15,696 nucleotides of DNA, from the NCBI GenBank assembly GCA_964368875.1, contig CAYJDG010000050.1, forward strand, positions 1 through 15,696, read 5' to 3'. The number at the start of each line of letters is the position of its first letter. Position 1 is the stretch's first letter. Below the pieces are notes generated by a model. The model searched no databases, was not told the DNA's origin, and saw only the letters and a list, made by a program, of their open reading frames with translations. This stretch comes from CAYJDG01 sp964368875. GTDB lineage: Bacteria > Pseudomonadota > Alphaproteobacteria > Micavibrionales > Micavibrionaceae. The position numbers and the translations under genes are program-made. This document shows positions 1-6,949 of the stretch, in pieces.

Positions 1-1136
1 TTCATATCGTCCCAGAATTCCTTCATTTTTTTGAAGAAGGTTTCTGATTCAGGGGTGTTTTTGCGTCCGGCTTTTTCAAGGCTGTCATCAAGCTGTTTCA
101 TAATTTCAGCCTGTTTCTTGTCGAGGTTGATCGGGGTTTCGACGAACATCTCAATATACATGTCACCACGGGCATCGGAGCGCATGACGCCCATACCTTT
201 GCCCTTGATGCGCAGTTGCTGGCCTGTCTGGGTGCCAGCGGGAATTTTGATCTTGGTGCGTGTGCCTTCGATGGTTGGTACATCGACTGAGCCGCCGAGC
301 GCGGCAGTCGTCATCGGGACAGGAACGCGGCAGAACAGGTTTGCGCCATCACGTTTGAAGAACGGGTGAATTTTCAGGGCTATCAGAACAAAGAGATCGC
401 CACGCGCCCCGCCACGGACTCCAGCTTCGCCTTCGCCCGCAACACGGATGCGGCGGCCTTCTTCGACACCGGCAGGAATAGACACTGAGAGAGTTTTTTC
501 ACCGCGCATGCGCCCAGCGCCGCCACATTTTTTGCATGGCGATTTGATGATCGTTCCAGCGCCGCTACAAGTCGGGCAGGCGCGTTCGATCGTAAAGAAT
601 CCTTGTGTCGCACGGACGCGGCCATTGCCATCACAGGTCGGGCATTTCTCAGGTTTGCTGCCGCCTTCAGATCCAGAGCCCTGACAAGCTTCGCAGGGAT
701 CGACGGTTGGGATTTTAAGTTTGGCGTCTTTACCTTTGAATGCATCCTCGAGTGAAATTTCGAGTGTGAACTGCATGTCAGAGCCACGCAAAGGCCCTGA
801 GCTGCGCCGTCCTGCAGCACCCATGACGTCGCCGAACATATCTTCGAAAATGTCGGTGAAAGCCGAACCGAAGCCCGAGAAATCGCCGCCCTGGAAGCCA
901 CCACCACCGCCACGGGCACCCGTGGTTCCAAAGCGGTCATAGGCCGCACGTTTATCCGGATCTTTCAACGTGTCGTACGCTGCGCTGACTTCCTTAAAGC
1001 GCGCTTCGGCTTCAGGTTTATCTTTGTTGCGGTCAGGGTGAAATTCCATCGCCAGTTTGCGATAGGCTTTTTTCAGTTCTTCATCGGTGGCAGTTTTCTC
1101 AACACCGAGAATTTTATAAAGATTTGTTTCGCTCAT
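1..1136 (-). CDS. dnaJ: Chaperone protein DnaJ (Hsp40), C-terminus cut by window edge
   Basis: Class A J-protein that delivers unfolded substrates to DnaK and triggers its ATPase in the cytoplasm. 378 codons are visible with no stop before the left edge; DnaJ is usually about 375-385 residues, so only a few residues are missing. The J domain comes first, with the HPD triad at residues 33-35, then a Gly/Phe-rich linker (about 70-95, including a run of six Gly), then the zinc domain with four CxxCxGxG motifs between about residues 148 and 208 (CEACQGSG, CPTCDGNG, CPTCSGAG, CKKCGGAG), then the substrate-binding C-terminal domains. The ATG at 1136 overlaps the stop of the upstream small J-domain gene as ATGA, so translation is probably coupled; the Shine-Dalgarno sequence is weak. 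Function is secure from the motifs; the coupling is inferred. Confidence 0.97.
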   Translation of the reverse strand, partial: MSETNLYKILGVEKTATDEELKKAYRKLAMEFHPDRNKDKPEAEARFKEVSAAYDTLKDPDKRAAYDRFGTTGARGGGGGFQGGDFSGFGSAFTDIFEDMFGDVMGAAGRRSSGPLRGSDMQFTLEISLEDAFKGKDAKLKIPTVDPCEACQGSGSEGGSKPEKCPTCDGNGRVRATQGFFTIERACPTCSGAGTIIKSPCKKCGGAGRMRGEKTLSVSIPAGVEEGRRIRVAGEGEAGVRGGARGDLFVLIALKIHPFFKRDGANLFCRVPVPMTTAALGGSVDVPTIEGTRTKIKIPAGTQTGQQLRIKGKGMGVMRSDARGDMYIEMFVETPINLDKKQAEIMKQLDDSLEKAGRKNTPESETFFKKMKEFWDDM

Positions 1137-1468
1137 ATCCGGTCACTCATAAAAAGCCAGGACCAAAACTGGCGAAGACCGCCTTGCTGGTGTCCTGTGT
1201 TGTCATTGCCTGCGGTAAGGCGGGTTTTCTGGCGCTTTAACATCTGGTCATAGCGTTTACGTGAGTCCCTGTCGCGAAGATGGGCGTAGGCTTCATTGAT
1301 CGCCTTAAGCTTGAAATCAGCGATACGCGAATTAATACGATTGCGATCAGGGTGCCATAGCTTGACCAGTCGCCGATAGGCCTGTTTGATTTCCTCATCC
1401 GGTACGGTTGGAGAAATTTCAAGGATGTCGTAGTAGGTCACATGTTTGTGCGGAGACTTCTGCGCCAT
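1133..1468 (-). CDS. Small J-domain protein (DnaJ-like co-chaperone), 111 aa
   Basis: A second, separate J-protein lying between dnaK and dnaJ. The J domain fills roughly residues 10-76: YYDILEI start, positively charged helix II (QAYRRLVKLW), HPD at 39-41, and the helix III pattern AYAHLRDRDSRKRYD. There is no Gly/Phe linker, no CxxCxGxG zinc motif and no substrate-binding domain, so it is a class C J-protein; the short tail is basic and ends in an aromatic patch (FWSWLF). Seen: its stop overlaps the dnaJ start by four bases (ATGA). Inferred: it stimulates DnaK ATPase in a specialised role or tunes DnaJ. A GAGAGG sequence sits about 17 bases before the ATG, too far for a good ribosome site, and an in-frame TGA shortly upstream limits other starts. 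I do not recognise a named family. Confidence 0.88.
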   Translation of the reverse strand: MAQKSPHKHVTYYDILEISPTVPDEEIKQAYRRLVKLWHPDRNRINSRIADFKLKAINEAYAHLRDRDSRKRYDQMLKRQKTRLTAGNDNTGHQQGGLRQFWSWLFMSDRI

Positions 1469-1500
1469 CGGTGCTAAAAACCAGACCTCTCAAAAAACCT

Positions 1501-1536
1501 AAAAAGGGCGTGACCGGATGATTCTGGTCACGCCCT
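1501..1536 (-). terminator. Intrinsic terminator after dnaK
   Basis: On the minus strand an 11-bp perfect stem (left arm AGGGCGTGACC at 1536-1526, loop 1525-1516, right arm 1515-1505) is followed directly by TTTTT (the arm's last base is shared with the T run) and then another T-rich stretch. It lies just past the dnaK stop and before the small J-domain gene, so it should lower transcription of the two J-protein genes relative to dnaK. On the plus strand the hairpin lacks a T run, so it is one-directional. Confidence 0.88.
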
Positions 1537-1541
1537 CTAGA

Positions 1542-3491
1542 TTAGGCGTTTTTCTTCTGGTCGTCATCCTCGTCGAGTTCAAGGAAGTCGGCATCGACGA
1601 CATTGTCAGGATTCGGGGTATTTTCTCCCGAATTCGGGGCATCAGACGCTTGAGAAGCATTATCGGCCTGACCGGCTGATTCTTCCTGGGTATTGCGATA
1701 AACATGCTCGCCCAGTTTCATCGCGACCTGTTGCAGGGCTTCGGCTTTAGAGGCAATTGCCGACTTGTCTTCACCAGCAAGAGCGGTGCGCAGTTCGCCA
1801 ATCGCAGTTTCAGCCGCCGCTTTCTCAGCAGCAGGAGCCTTGTCACCCAGATCGGAAATCGCTTTCTCAGTCTGGTGGATGAGGCCTTCAGCCTGGTTAC
1901 GGGCCTCAGCAAGTGCACGGCGTTCCTTATCGGCTCCGGCATTGGCTTCGGCATCTTTAACCATTTTCTCGATGTCGGCATCGGAAAGACCACCCGAAGC
2001 CTGAATACGGATCTGCTGTTCCTTGCCAGTCGCTTTATCTTTGGCGGTGACATGAACAATACCGTTGGCATCGATATCGAAGGTTACTTCGATTTGCGGC
2101 ACGCCGCGCGGAGCAGGGGGGATACCCACCAGATCGAACTGGCCGAGCATCTTGTTATCTGCCGCCATTTCACGTTCACCCTGGAAGACGCGGATCGTCA
2201 CGGCGTTCTGATTATCTTCAGCCGTTGAGAACGATTGCGACTTTTTAGTAGGGATCGTGGTGTTGCGGTCGATCAGACGTGTAAACACGCCGCCGAGAGT
2301 TTCGATACCAAGCGACAGAGGCGTAACATCAAGCAGGAGAACGTCTTTGACGTCACCTTGCAGAACGCCGCCCTGAACGGCTGCGCCGTCTGCCACGACT
2401 TCATCCGGGTTAACGCCTTTGTGAGGCTCTTTGCCGAAGAATTCGCGAACAGTTTCGATGATTTTCGGCATGCGGGTCATACCACCGACGAGAACGACTT
2501 CATCGATCTCGGAAGGTTTGACGCCGGCATCTTTGAGCGCCTGTTTGAGCGGCTCAACCGTACGACGCACCAGATCTTCAACCAACGATTCCAGTTTGGC
2601 ACGACTGATCTTGACGTTGAGGTGTTTAGGGCCGGATGCATCCGCCGTGATAAACGGCAGGTTGACTTCGGTCTGTGTCGTTGACGAGAGTTCGATCTTC
2701 GCTTTTTCAGCGGCTTCTTTCAGACGCTGCAGAGCGAGTTTGTCGTTACGCAGGTCGATGGCTTGCTCTTTTTTGAACTCATCCGCGAGGAAGTCGATGA
2801 TGCGCGCGTCAAAGTCTTCACCACCAAGGAAAGTATCGCCATTGGTTGATTTAACTTCGAAGACGCCATCGCCGATTTCGAGAACGGAGATATCGAACGT
2901 ACCACCACCAAGGTCATAAACAGCGATGGTGCCATGGTTCTTTTTGTCGAGGCCGTAAGCGAGGGCCGCAGCGGTCGGTTCGTTGATGATGCGGAGAACT
3001 TCGAGACCAGCAATGCGGCCTGCATCTTTGGTGGCCTGACGCTGAGCATCGTTGAAGTACGCTGGAACCGTGATGACGGCCTGCGTAACGGTCGTGCCGA
3101 GGAAACTTTCGGCAGTCTCTTTCATTTTCTTCAGGACCATGGCGGAGATTTGCGACGGCGCGAATTTCTCGCCGTTGACTTCAACCCATGCATCGCCGTT
3201 TTCGCCTTCAACGATTTTGAATGGCGCGTGTTCTTTCATCTTCTGGACTTGCGGGTCGTTAAAGCGTCGGCCAATCAGGCGCTTGATCCCATACAGAGTG
3301 CTTTCAGGATTGGTGACGGCCTGACGTTTCGCAGGTTGGCCGACCAGACGTTCGTTGTCCTTGCTGAAACCGATCATTGACGGCGTCGTGCGCGCACCTT
3401 CGGAGTTTTCGATGACCCGCGGATCTTTGCCATCCATGATGGCCACGCAGGAGTTGGTGGTCCCTAAGTCGATACCGATAATTTTAGACAT
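1542..3491 (-). CDS. dnaK: Chaperone protein DnaK (Hsp70)
   Basis: ATP-driven Hsp70 chaperone, 649 residues, the usual bacterial length. The actin-like ATPase domain carries IDLGTTNS at 7-14, DLGGGTFD at 193-200 with the conserved Thr198, and LVGGMTRMPKI near 350. The beta-sandwich substrate domain (about 390-510), helical lid and a disordered acidic tail ending in ELDEDDDQKKNA follow. The start is set at the ATG of MSKIIGIDLG because AGAGGT lies 7 bases upstream; an in-frame ATG ten codons earlier would add a stretch unlike DnaK and lacks such a site. It lies 283 bases downstream of grpE with its own candidate heat-shock promoter, and an intrinsic terminator follows. Identification is certain. 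Confidence 0.99.
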   Translation of the reverse strand: MSKIIGIDLGTTNSCVAIMDGKDPRVIENSEGARTTPSMIGFSKDNERLVGQPAKRQAVTNPESTLYGIKRLIGRRFNDPQVQKMKEHAPFKIVEGENGDAWVEVNGEKFAPSQISAMVLKKMKETAESFLGTTVTQAVITVPAYFNDAQRQATKDAGRIAGLEVLRIINEPTAAALAYGLDKKNHGTIAVYDLGGGTFDISVLEIGDGVFEVKSTNGDTFLGGEDFDARIIDFLADEFKKEQAIDLRNDKLALQRLKEAAEKAKIELSSTTQTEVNLPFITADASGPKHLNVKISRAKLESLVEDLVRRTVEPLKQALKDAGVKPSEIDEVVLVGGMTRMPKIIETVREFFGKEPHKGVNPDEVVADGAAVQGGVLQGDVKDVLLLDVTPLSLGIETLGGVFTRLIDRNTTIPTKKSQSFSTAEDNQNAVTIRVFQGEREMAADNKMLGQFDLVGIPPAPRGVPQIEVTFDIDANGIVHVTAKDKATGKEQQIRIQASGGLSDADIEKMVKDAEANAGADKERRALAEARNQAEGLIHQTEKAISDLGDKAPAAEKAAAETAIGELRTALAGEDKSAIASKAEALQQVAMKLGEHVYRNTQEESAGQADNASQASDAPNSGENTPNPDNVVDADFLELDEDDDQKKNA

Positions 3492-3498
3492 GTCTTCT

Positions 3499-3504
3499 AC
3501 CTCT
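3499..3504 (-). promoter_or_regulatory. Ribosome binding site of dnaK
   Basis: AGAGGT on the minus strand with 7 bases to the ATG at 3491. It decides in favour of the shorter dnaK start (MSKIIG) over the in-frame ATG at 3521. Confidence 0.8.
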
Positions 3505-3543
3505 AAGTTTTGCAGTGGCAAATCCCAACGATCTCACCATGAG

Positions 3544-3579
3544 CCCCGCCGGGGTTCCCTCAAGGGCAACAGCGCCCTT
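3544..3579 (-). promoter_or_regulatory. Paired hairpins in the dnaK mRNA leader
   Basis: Two short inverted repeats lie close together in the predicted leader: a 6-bp stem AAGGGC/GCCCTT (3574-3579 with 3562-3567, loop of six) and a very GC-rich CCCC/GGGG hairpin (3551-3554 with 3544-3547). No T run follows either, so they are not terminators. They may shape translation or stability of dnaK mRNA. The ribosome site itself is not visibly paired with either stem, so an RNA-thermometer role is only a guess. Confidence 0.35.
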
Positions 3580-3657
3580 TACCCGATGACATATAGACTA
3601 AAGGCTCCGCAATGGACACCCTGACTAACGCTTTGGATACGAGGAATCTACAGGTAA

Positions 3658-3687
3658 AAACTAGGATTTATATCCTGAAAAGTCAAG
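3658..3687 (-). promoter_or_regulatory. Candidate RpoH (sigma-32) promoter of dnaK
   Basis: On the minus strand CTTG (3687-3684), an 18-base spacer and CCTAGTTTTT (from 3665) closely match the alphaproteobacterial heat-shock pattern CTTG-N17/18-CYTATnTnnG; two of the defined bases of the second element differ. The predicted transcript start near 3652 gives a leader of about 160 bases. The location directly before dnaK supports it. Not experimentally known. Confidence 0.6.
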
Positions 3688-3774
3688 GGGATCAGTTAGA
3701 TAATTATAAGCTTACCAGCCTATAACCGCGGTTGCTGCCCCAATTCTTACCAAGAGTATTTTGTAGAGTTACGA

Positions 3775-4446
3775 TCAGGCGCTGGTGTCTATCTGGTGCT
3801 CGGCAGGCGCGGCACCAGGATCGGCTTTGGCAACCCCTACGCGAGCCGGACGCAGGAGGCGGTCATGGAGCATGTAGCCGACCTCGATCAACTGAATGAT
3901 CGTGCCGCCAGCTTTACCAGCTGCAGGCGCTTCGAACATGACTTCATGGAAATTCGGATTGAACGGCTCATCGAATGGTTCAATTTTTCTGATGCCATTA
4001 CGATCAAAGGATTTCAGCAAAGCGCGTTCGGTTGCCTCAATACCTTCAACCAGAGGCTTGATTTTTTCATCCGCTTTGAGTTCGGCAGGAATAGCCTCGA
4101 GTGCACGACGGAAATTATCAGCCACATCGAGCAGATCTTTGGCAAAGCCAGAGATGGCATACTTGGAGGCATCTTCGCGCTCACGCAGAGAGCGTTTGCG
4201 CAGATTGTCCATCTCGGCGACGGTGCGCAGCAATTGATCGTTGCTCTGGACGAGCACGGCTTCTAGGGCTCTGACTTTCTCAACTAGAGCTTCGCCGAAA
4301 TCAGGATCAGCCTCAGGGCCAGCATCCTGCTCAGACGCAGCTTGCTGACGGGCTTTGAAGGCAGCAGGACCGCTCACTTCATTCAAACCAGTCAATGGTT
4401 CGTCTGCTGGCGGCACTTCGGGTACGGAATCAATCGGATCGGTCAT
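3775..4446 (-). CDS. grpE: Nucleotide exchange factor GrpE
   Basis: Releases ADP from DnaK to restart the Hsp70 cycle; acts as a cytoplasmic dimer. 223 residues, slightly longer than the Escherichia coli protein, due to a disordered N-terminal segment rich in Pro, Ala and acidic residues. A long coiled coil (about residues 50-125, with VAEMDNLRKRSLRERED) is followed by the beta-wing domain with the family signature FNPNFHEVMFE and VGYMLHDRLLRPARV. The start is uncertain: ATG at 4446 (MTDPIDS) is preferred, with an in-frame GTG two codons upstream. Neither has a visible Shine-Dalgarno sequence, so translation may be coupled to hrcA, whose stop is 41 bases upstream. Identification is secure. 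Confidence 0.96.
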   Translation of the reverse strand: MTDPIDSVPEVPPADEPLTGLNEVSGPAAFKARQQAASEQDAGPEADPDFGEALVEKVRALEAVLVQSNDQLLRTVAEMDNLRKRSLREREDASKYAISGFAKDLLDVADNFRRALEAIPAELKADEKIKPLVEGIEATERALLKSFDRNGIRKIEPFDEPFNPNFHEVMFEAPAAGKAGGTIIQLIEVGYMLHDRLLRPARVGVAKADPGAAPAEHQIDTSA

Positions 4447-4487
4447 AATCACTGAAAATAGGGAAGGCGGCGGATAAAATCAACCGC

Positions 4488-5543
4488 TTAGGTTTTTTCA
4501 ACCAAAACGCCGCCCAGCAGGCGCTCCATAAGCTGGGCCGTATAGTCCACAATCGGAACAATCCGCTTATAATTCAGGCGTGTCGGGCCAATGACCCCGG
4601 TGGCGCCGATGATCCGGCCTGTTTCATCATGATAGGGGCGGATGACAGTTGACCAGCCCGCGCCAACCTTGTTTTCGTCAAACATATGGTTTTCGCTGCC
4701 GATGAAAATCTGTACGCCCTGACCATCCCGCACTGCATCCATAATATCCAGCATGTTCTTTTGCTGCTCAAGCATCAGGAGGAGACCGCGCACTTCGTCA
4801 AGGACGTTGGCATCGGTCAGCAACTGCGATTGACCGCGTACGAAAATGTAATCCTCATCGAGCGTATTCATTGGCAGGATGACGCCTTTTTCGATCAGCG
4901 TCGCGGTCAGCTTATTCAGCTTGTCTTCCCCGCGGCCAATATCAGTACTGAGAATGGTACGGATTTCACCGACCGTGCGCCCAACAACGCGTTCGTTGAG
5001 GTAATTGGAAGCTTGTTCAAGTTGATCGCGGTTGACGCCAGGCATATCAATCAGGCGGTTCTCTACCAGACCATCACGCATTACCAGAACCACCAGAACT
5101 TTTTCAGCCTCCATTTTCAGGAATTGAATCTGGCTGATTGGTTTGTGCATTTTCGGCGCAAGGACAACGCCGACACAGGACGACAGTCCGGAGAGCACGC
5201 TGCTAGCGTTATCGTAAACTTCTCGCACCGTGCTGCCATTGCCATGACATTTGGCTTCGATCTGCGCACGGTCGACTGCGGATAGTTCTCCGCGTTGCAT
5301 CAAGGTATCTACATAAAAACGTAAACCGGATTGAGTTGGCTGACGCCCTGCAGAGGTGTGCGGGGAATAGATAAGATTGGCATCCATCAGATCAGCCATG
5401 ACATTGCGAATGGTCGCAGCTGACAACGTTTTTTCCAGACGCTGCGACAGAGTGCGTGAGCCCACGGGTTCGCCCGTCGAGAGATATTCCTCGACGATCC
5501 ATTGCAGTATTTCGCGTGAGCGCAGGTCTAGGTCCATGGACAT
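4488..5543 (-). CDS. hrcA: Heat-inducible transcription repressor HrcA
   Basis: Repressor of heat-shock genes that binds CIRCE operators and needs GroEL for activity. 351 residues, typical of the family. The N-terminal winged helix holds the diagnostic stretch SAATIRNVMADLMD and HTSAGRQPTQSGLRFYVD; the GAF-like and dimerisation region follows, ending with the conserved GVIGPTRLNYKR and VDYTAQLM. Start is either ATG 5543 or ATG 5537 (MSMDLD); neither has a Shine-Dalgarno sequence. First gene of the chaperone run and divergent from the RDD gene, 54 bases away. No CIRCE was seen before hrcA, grpE or dnaK, so its target (commonly groESL in proteobacteria) is probably outside the window. Confidence 0.97.
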   Translation of the reverse strand: MSMDLDLRSREILQWIVEEYLSTGEPVGSRTLSQRLEKTLSAATIRNVMADLMDANLIYSPHTSAGRQPTQSGLRFYVDTLMQRGELSAVDRAQIEAKCHGNGSTVREVYDNASSVLSGLSSCVGVVLAPKMHKPISQIQFLKMEAEKVLVVLVMRDGLVENRLIDMPGVNRDQLEQASNYLNERVVGRTVGEIRTILSTDIGRGEDKLNKLTATLIEKGVILPMNTLDEDYIFVRGQSQLLTDANVLDEVRGLLLMLEQQKNMLDIMDAVRDGQGVQIFIGSENHMFDENKVGAGWSTVIRPYHDETGRIIGATGVIGPTRLNYKRIVPIVDYTAQLMERLLGGVLVEKT

Positions 5544-5553
5544 AATCGGTTAA

Positions 5554-5584
5554 TTTATATAGGTTCACGGGAGAATAAAAGAAG
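5554..5584 (-). promoter_or_regulatory. Candidate RpoH (sigma-32) promoter of hrcA-grpE
   Basis: On the minus strand CTTC (5584-5581), a 17-base spacer and CCTATATAAA (5563-5554). The second element agrees with CYTATnTnnG at every defined base but the last; the first differs from CTTG at one base. Predicted start near 5549 would leave a leader of only about six bases before the ATG at 5543, consistent with the missing Shine-Dalgarno sequence. AT-rich spacing could also serve the housekeeping sigma factor. Confidence 0.5.
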
Positions 5585-5597
5585 TATCGGACTCCCC

Positions 5598-6182
5598 ATG
5601 ACCATCCCTACGGATTTAGTGCCAGCCAGCCCGTCTGCCCGCAGCTGGGCGTATCTGGTGGATGCGACGCTGGCGGCGATCCTGACCGGAGCCTTGTGCG
5701 GCTGGATCGACAACCTTTACATCGCGGGTATTCTGGCATGGGTCATCCCAGCGGCCTATTACGTCCTGCAACAAAGTTCACCTGCCGGGGCGACGCTCGG
5801 GCAACGTCTGTTGAAAATAAGGGTTGGCAATATTTTTGGTGAAAAGCTCAGCGTGGGGCGAGCTTTGCTCAGACACGTCGCATTTACCCTGCCGTTTTTA
5901 CCGCTGACGCTTTTTGAACTGACGCCCGGATATATTCACAGCATGGAGCAGGCTTCAGGGTTACTTGAGTTGCTCGGCAACCCTGAGCAAATGCTGGAGC
6001 ATGCAGAGGGGCTAATTACGCCCGCGGCAAAAATGGATATGGCACTGACCGGACTGGCTGGATTTTTGAGTGTTATTTTTGTTCTGCCGATGTTTGTGCG
6101 GCGCGACAAGGCCGCCATTTATGATCTGCTGAGCGATACGCGGGTTGTGAAATCCACTGATTTGACAAGCGCCGCCGGGTGA
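5598..6182 (+). CDS. RDD family membrane protein
   Basis: Inner-membrane protein of 194 residues with four probable membrane segments (about 20-36, 41-57, 92-108, 148-167). RDD family features are visible: Arg15 and Asp22 at the start of helix 1 (ARSWAYLVDATL), the cytoplasmic signature GATLGQRLLKIRV at 64-76, and the closing KAAIYDLLSDTRVV at 171-184, matching the family's RQxLHDxxAxTxVV end. Some RDD proteins are linked to ion or compatible-solute transport, but most have no proven role and none can be assigned here. Divergent from hrcA. A short GAGGC/GCCTC hairpin (6181-6195) overlaps the stop but has no T run. Confidence 0.85.
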   Translation: MTIPTDLVPASPSARSWAYLVDATLAAILTGALCGWIDNLYIAGILAWVIPAAYYVLQQSSPAGATLGQRLLKIRVGNIFGEKLSVGRALLRHVAFTLPFLPLTLFELTPGYIHSMEQASGLLELLGNPEQMLEHAEGLITPAAKMDMALTGLAGFLSVIFVLPMFVRRDKAAIYDLLSDTRVVKSTDLTSAAG

Positions 6183-6216
6183 GGCTTTATGCCTCTCGTA
6201 TACTTTGAAAAGCATT

Positions 6217-6223
6217 GAAAGGA
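6217..6223 (+). promoter_or_regulatory. Ribosome binding site of rph
   Basis: GAAAGGA ending 6 bases before the ATG at 6230. It decides for that start over the in-frame ATG at 6215, which would place the site inside the coding sequence. Confidence 0.8.
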
Positions 6224-6229
6224 CCCTCC

Positions 6230-6949
6230 ATGTCACGCCCATCCGGCCGCCAGCCATCTGCGCTGCGCACAGTTGAATTTATCACCAATGTCTCCAAACA
6301 CGCCGAAGGGTCGTGCATCGTCAAATTTGGCGATACGCATGTCATGTGCACAGCCACCGTCGAGGAGAGTGTTCCCGGCTGGATGAAGAATACCGGCAAA
6401 GGCTGGATCACGGCTGAATACGGCATGCTGCCGCGCGCAACCGACAAACGCACCGACCGTGAAGCTGCCAAAGGCAAGCAGACTGGGCGCACACAGGAAA
6501 TCCAAAGGCTGATCGGGCGCGCGCTGCGCTCGGTGGTCGATATGCAGAAGCTGGGCGAGCGGCAGGTGCGGCTGGACTGTGATGTTCTGCAGGCCGATGG
6601 CGGCACGCGCACAGCGGCGATCACGGGAAGCTATGTTGCCCTGTATCAGGCGTTTCAATATCTGCAGACGATTGGCCTGCTCAAAGAGCTCCCATTCAAG
6701 GACAGTGTCTCCGCAATCTCATGCGGGATATTTCAGGGCGTGCCAGTTCTTGATCTGGATTATGCAGAAGATTCGAATGCGGATACCGATGCCAATTTTG
6801 TTTTAACGGGGAATGGCGGGATCGTGGAAATTCAGGGTACCGCTGAAAAAGACCCGTTCACAGAAGCACAGCTACACGAGCTTATGGCCTTGGCTAAAGC
6901 CGGGTGTGCGGATCTGATGGCGGCTCAGAAAAAAGCTCTTGGGATATAA
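6230..6949 (+). CDS. rph: Ribonuclease PH
   Basis: Phosphorolytic 3'-5' exoribonuclease that trims the 3' ends of tRNA precursors in the cytoplasm, releasing nucleoside diphosphates. 239 residues, the standard length, with the family start RPSGRQPSALR. Visible conserved parts: GWITAEYGMLPRAT at 58-71, the phosphate-binding Arg87 in QTGRTQEIQRLIGRALR, LDCDVLQADGGTRTAAITG at 115-133, and the metal-binding acidic cluster DLDYAEDSNADTDAN at 175-189. All expected catalytic residues are present. It starts a tight run with rdgB, which begins at the base after its stop. A promoter is expected in 6183-6216 or further upstream but none is convincing. Confidence 0.98.
   Translation: MSRPSGRQPSALRTVEFITNVSKHAEGSCIVKFGDTHVMCTATVEESVPGWMKNTGKGWITAEYGMLPRATDKRTDREAAKGKQTGRTQEIQRLIGRALRSVVDMQKLGERQVRLDCDVLQADGGTRTAAITGSYVALYQAFQYLQTIGLLKELPFKDSVSAISCGIFQGVPVLDLDYAEDSNADTDANFVLTGNGGIVEIQGTAEKDPFTEAQLHELMALAKAGCADLMAAQKKALGI

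Larger units (their letters stand above)
3492..3774 (-). other. Intergenic region grpE-dnaK, including dnaK 5' leader
   Basis: This 283-base gap holds no convincing gene. It carries a candidate heat-shock promoter (3658-3687), a predicted leader of about 160 bases, two hairpins in that leader, the dnaK ribosome site, a TATAAT-like AT-rich patch (3703-3708) and a perfect 10-base palindrome AACCGCGGTT at 3724-3733. I found no CIRCE element (TTAGCACTC-N9-GAGTGCTAA) and no clear intrinsic terminator for grpE, so read-through from grpE into dnaK is possible. Confidence 0.6.

Noticed and set aside
383..949. 188-codon open frame opposite in frame to dnaJ on the same strand
   Set aside because: Shadow of dnaJ: the dnaJ frame here carries the full zinc-finger set, while this frame has no recognisable pattern.
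1704..3380. Several plus-strand open frames of 90-174 codons across dnaK
   Set aside because: Antisense shadows of a highly conserved gene; no ribosome sites and no family motifs.
4453..4487. GCGG/CCGC inverted repeat between hrcA and grpE as a terminator or operator
   Set aside because: Stem of only about four pairs with a long AT-rich loop; not distinguishable from chance.
6162..6190. TTGACA followed 17 bases later by CTTTAT as a promoter for rph
   Set aside because: The -35 box is perfect but the -10 box matches TATAAT at only three of six positions and overlaps the GAGGC/GCCTC hairpin; too weak to list.
6181..6195. GAGGC-TTTAT-GCCTC hairpin after the RDD gene as a terminator
   Set aside because: Only a 5-bp stem and no T run follows.
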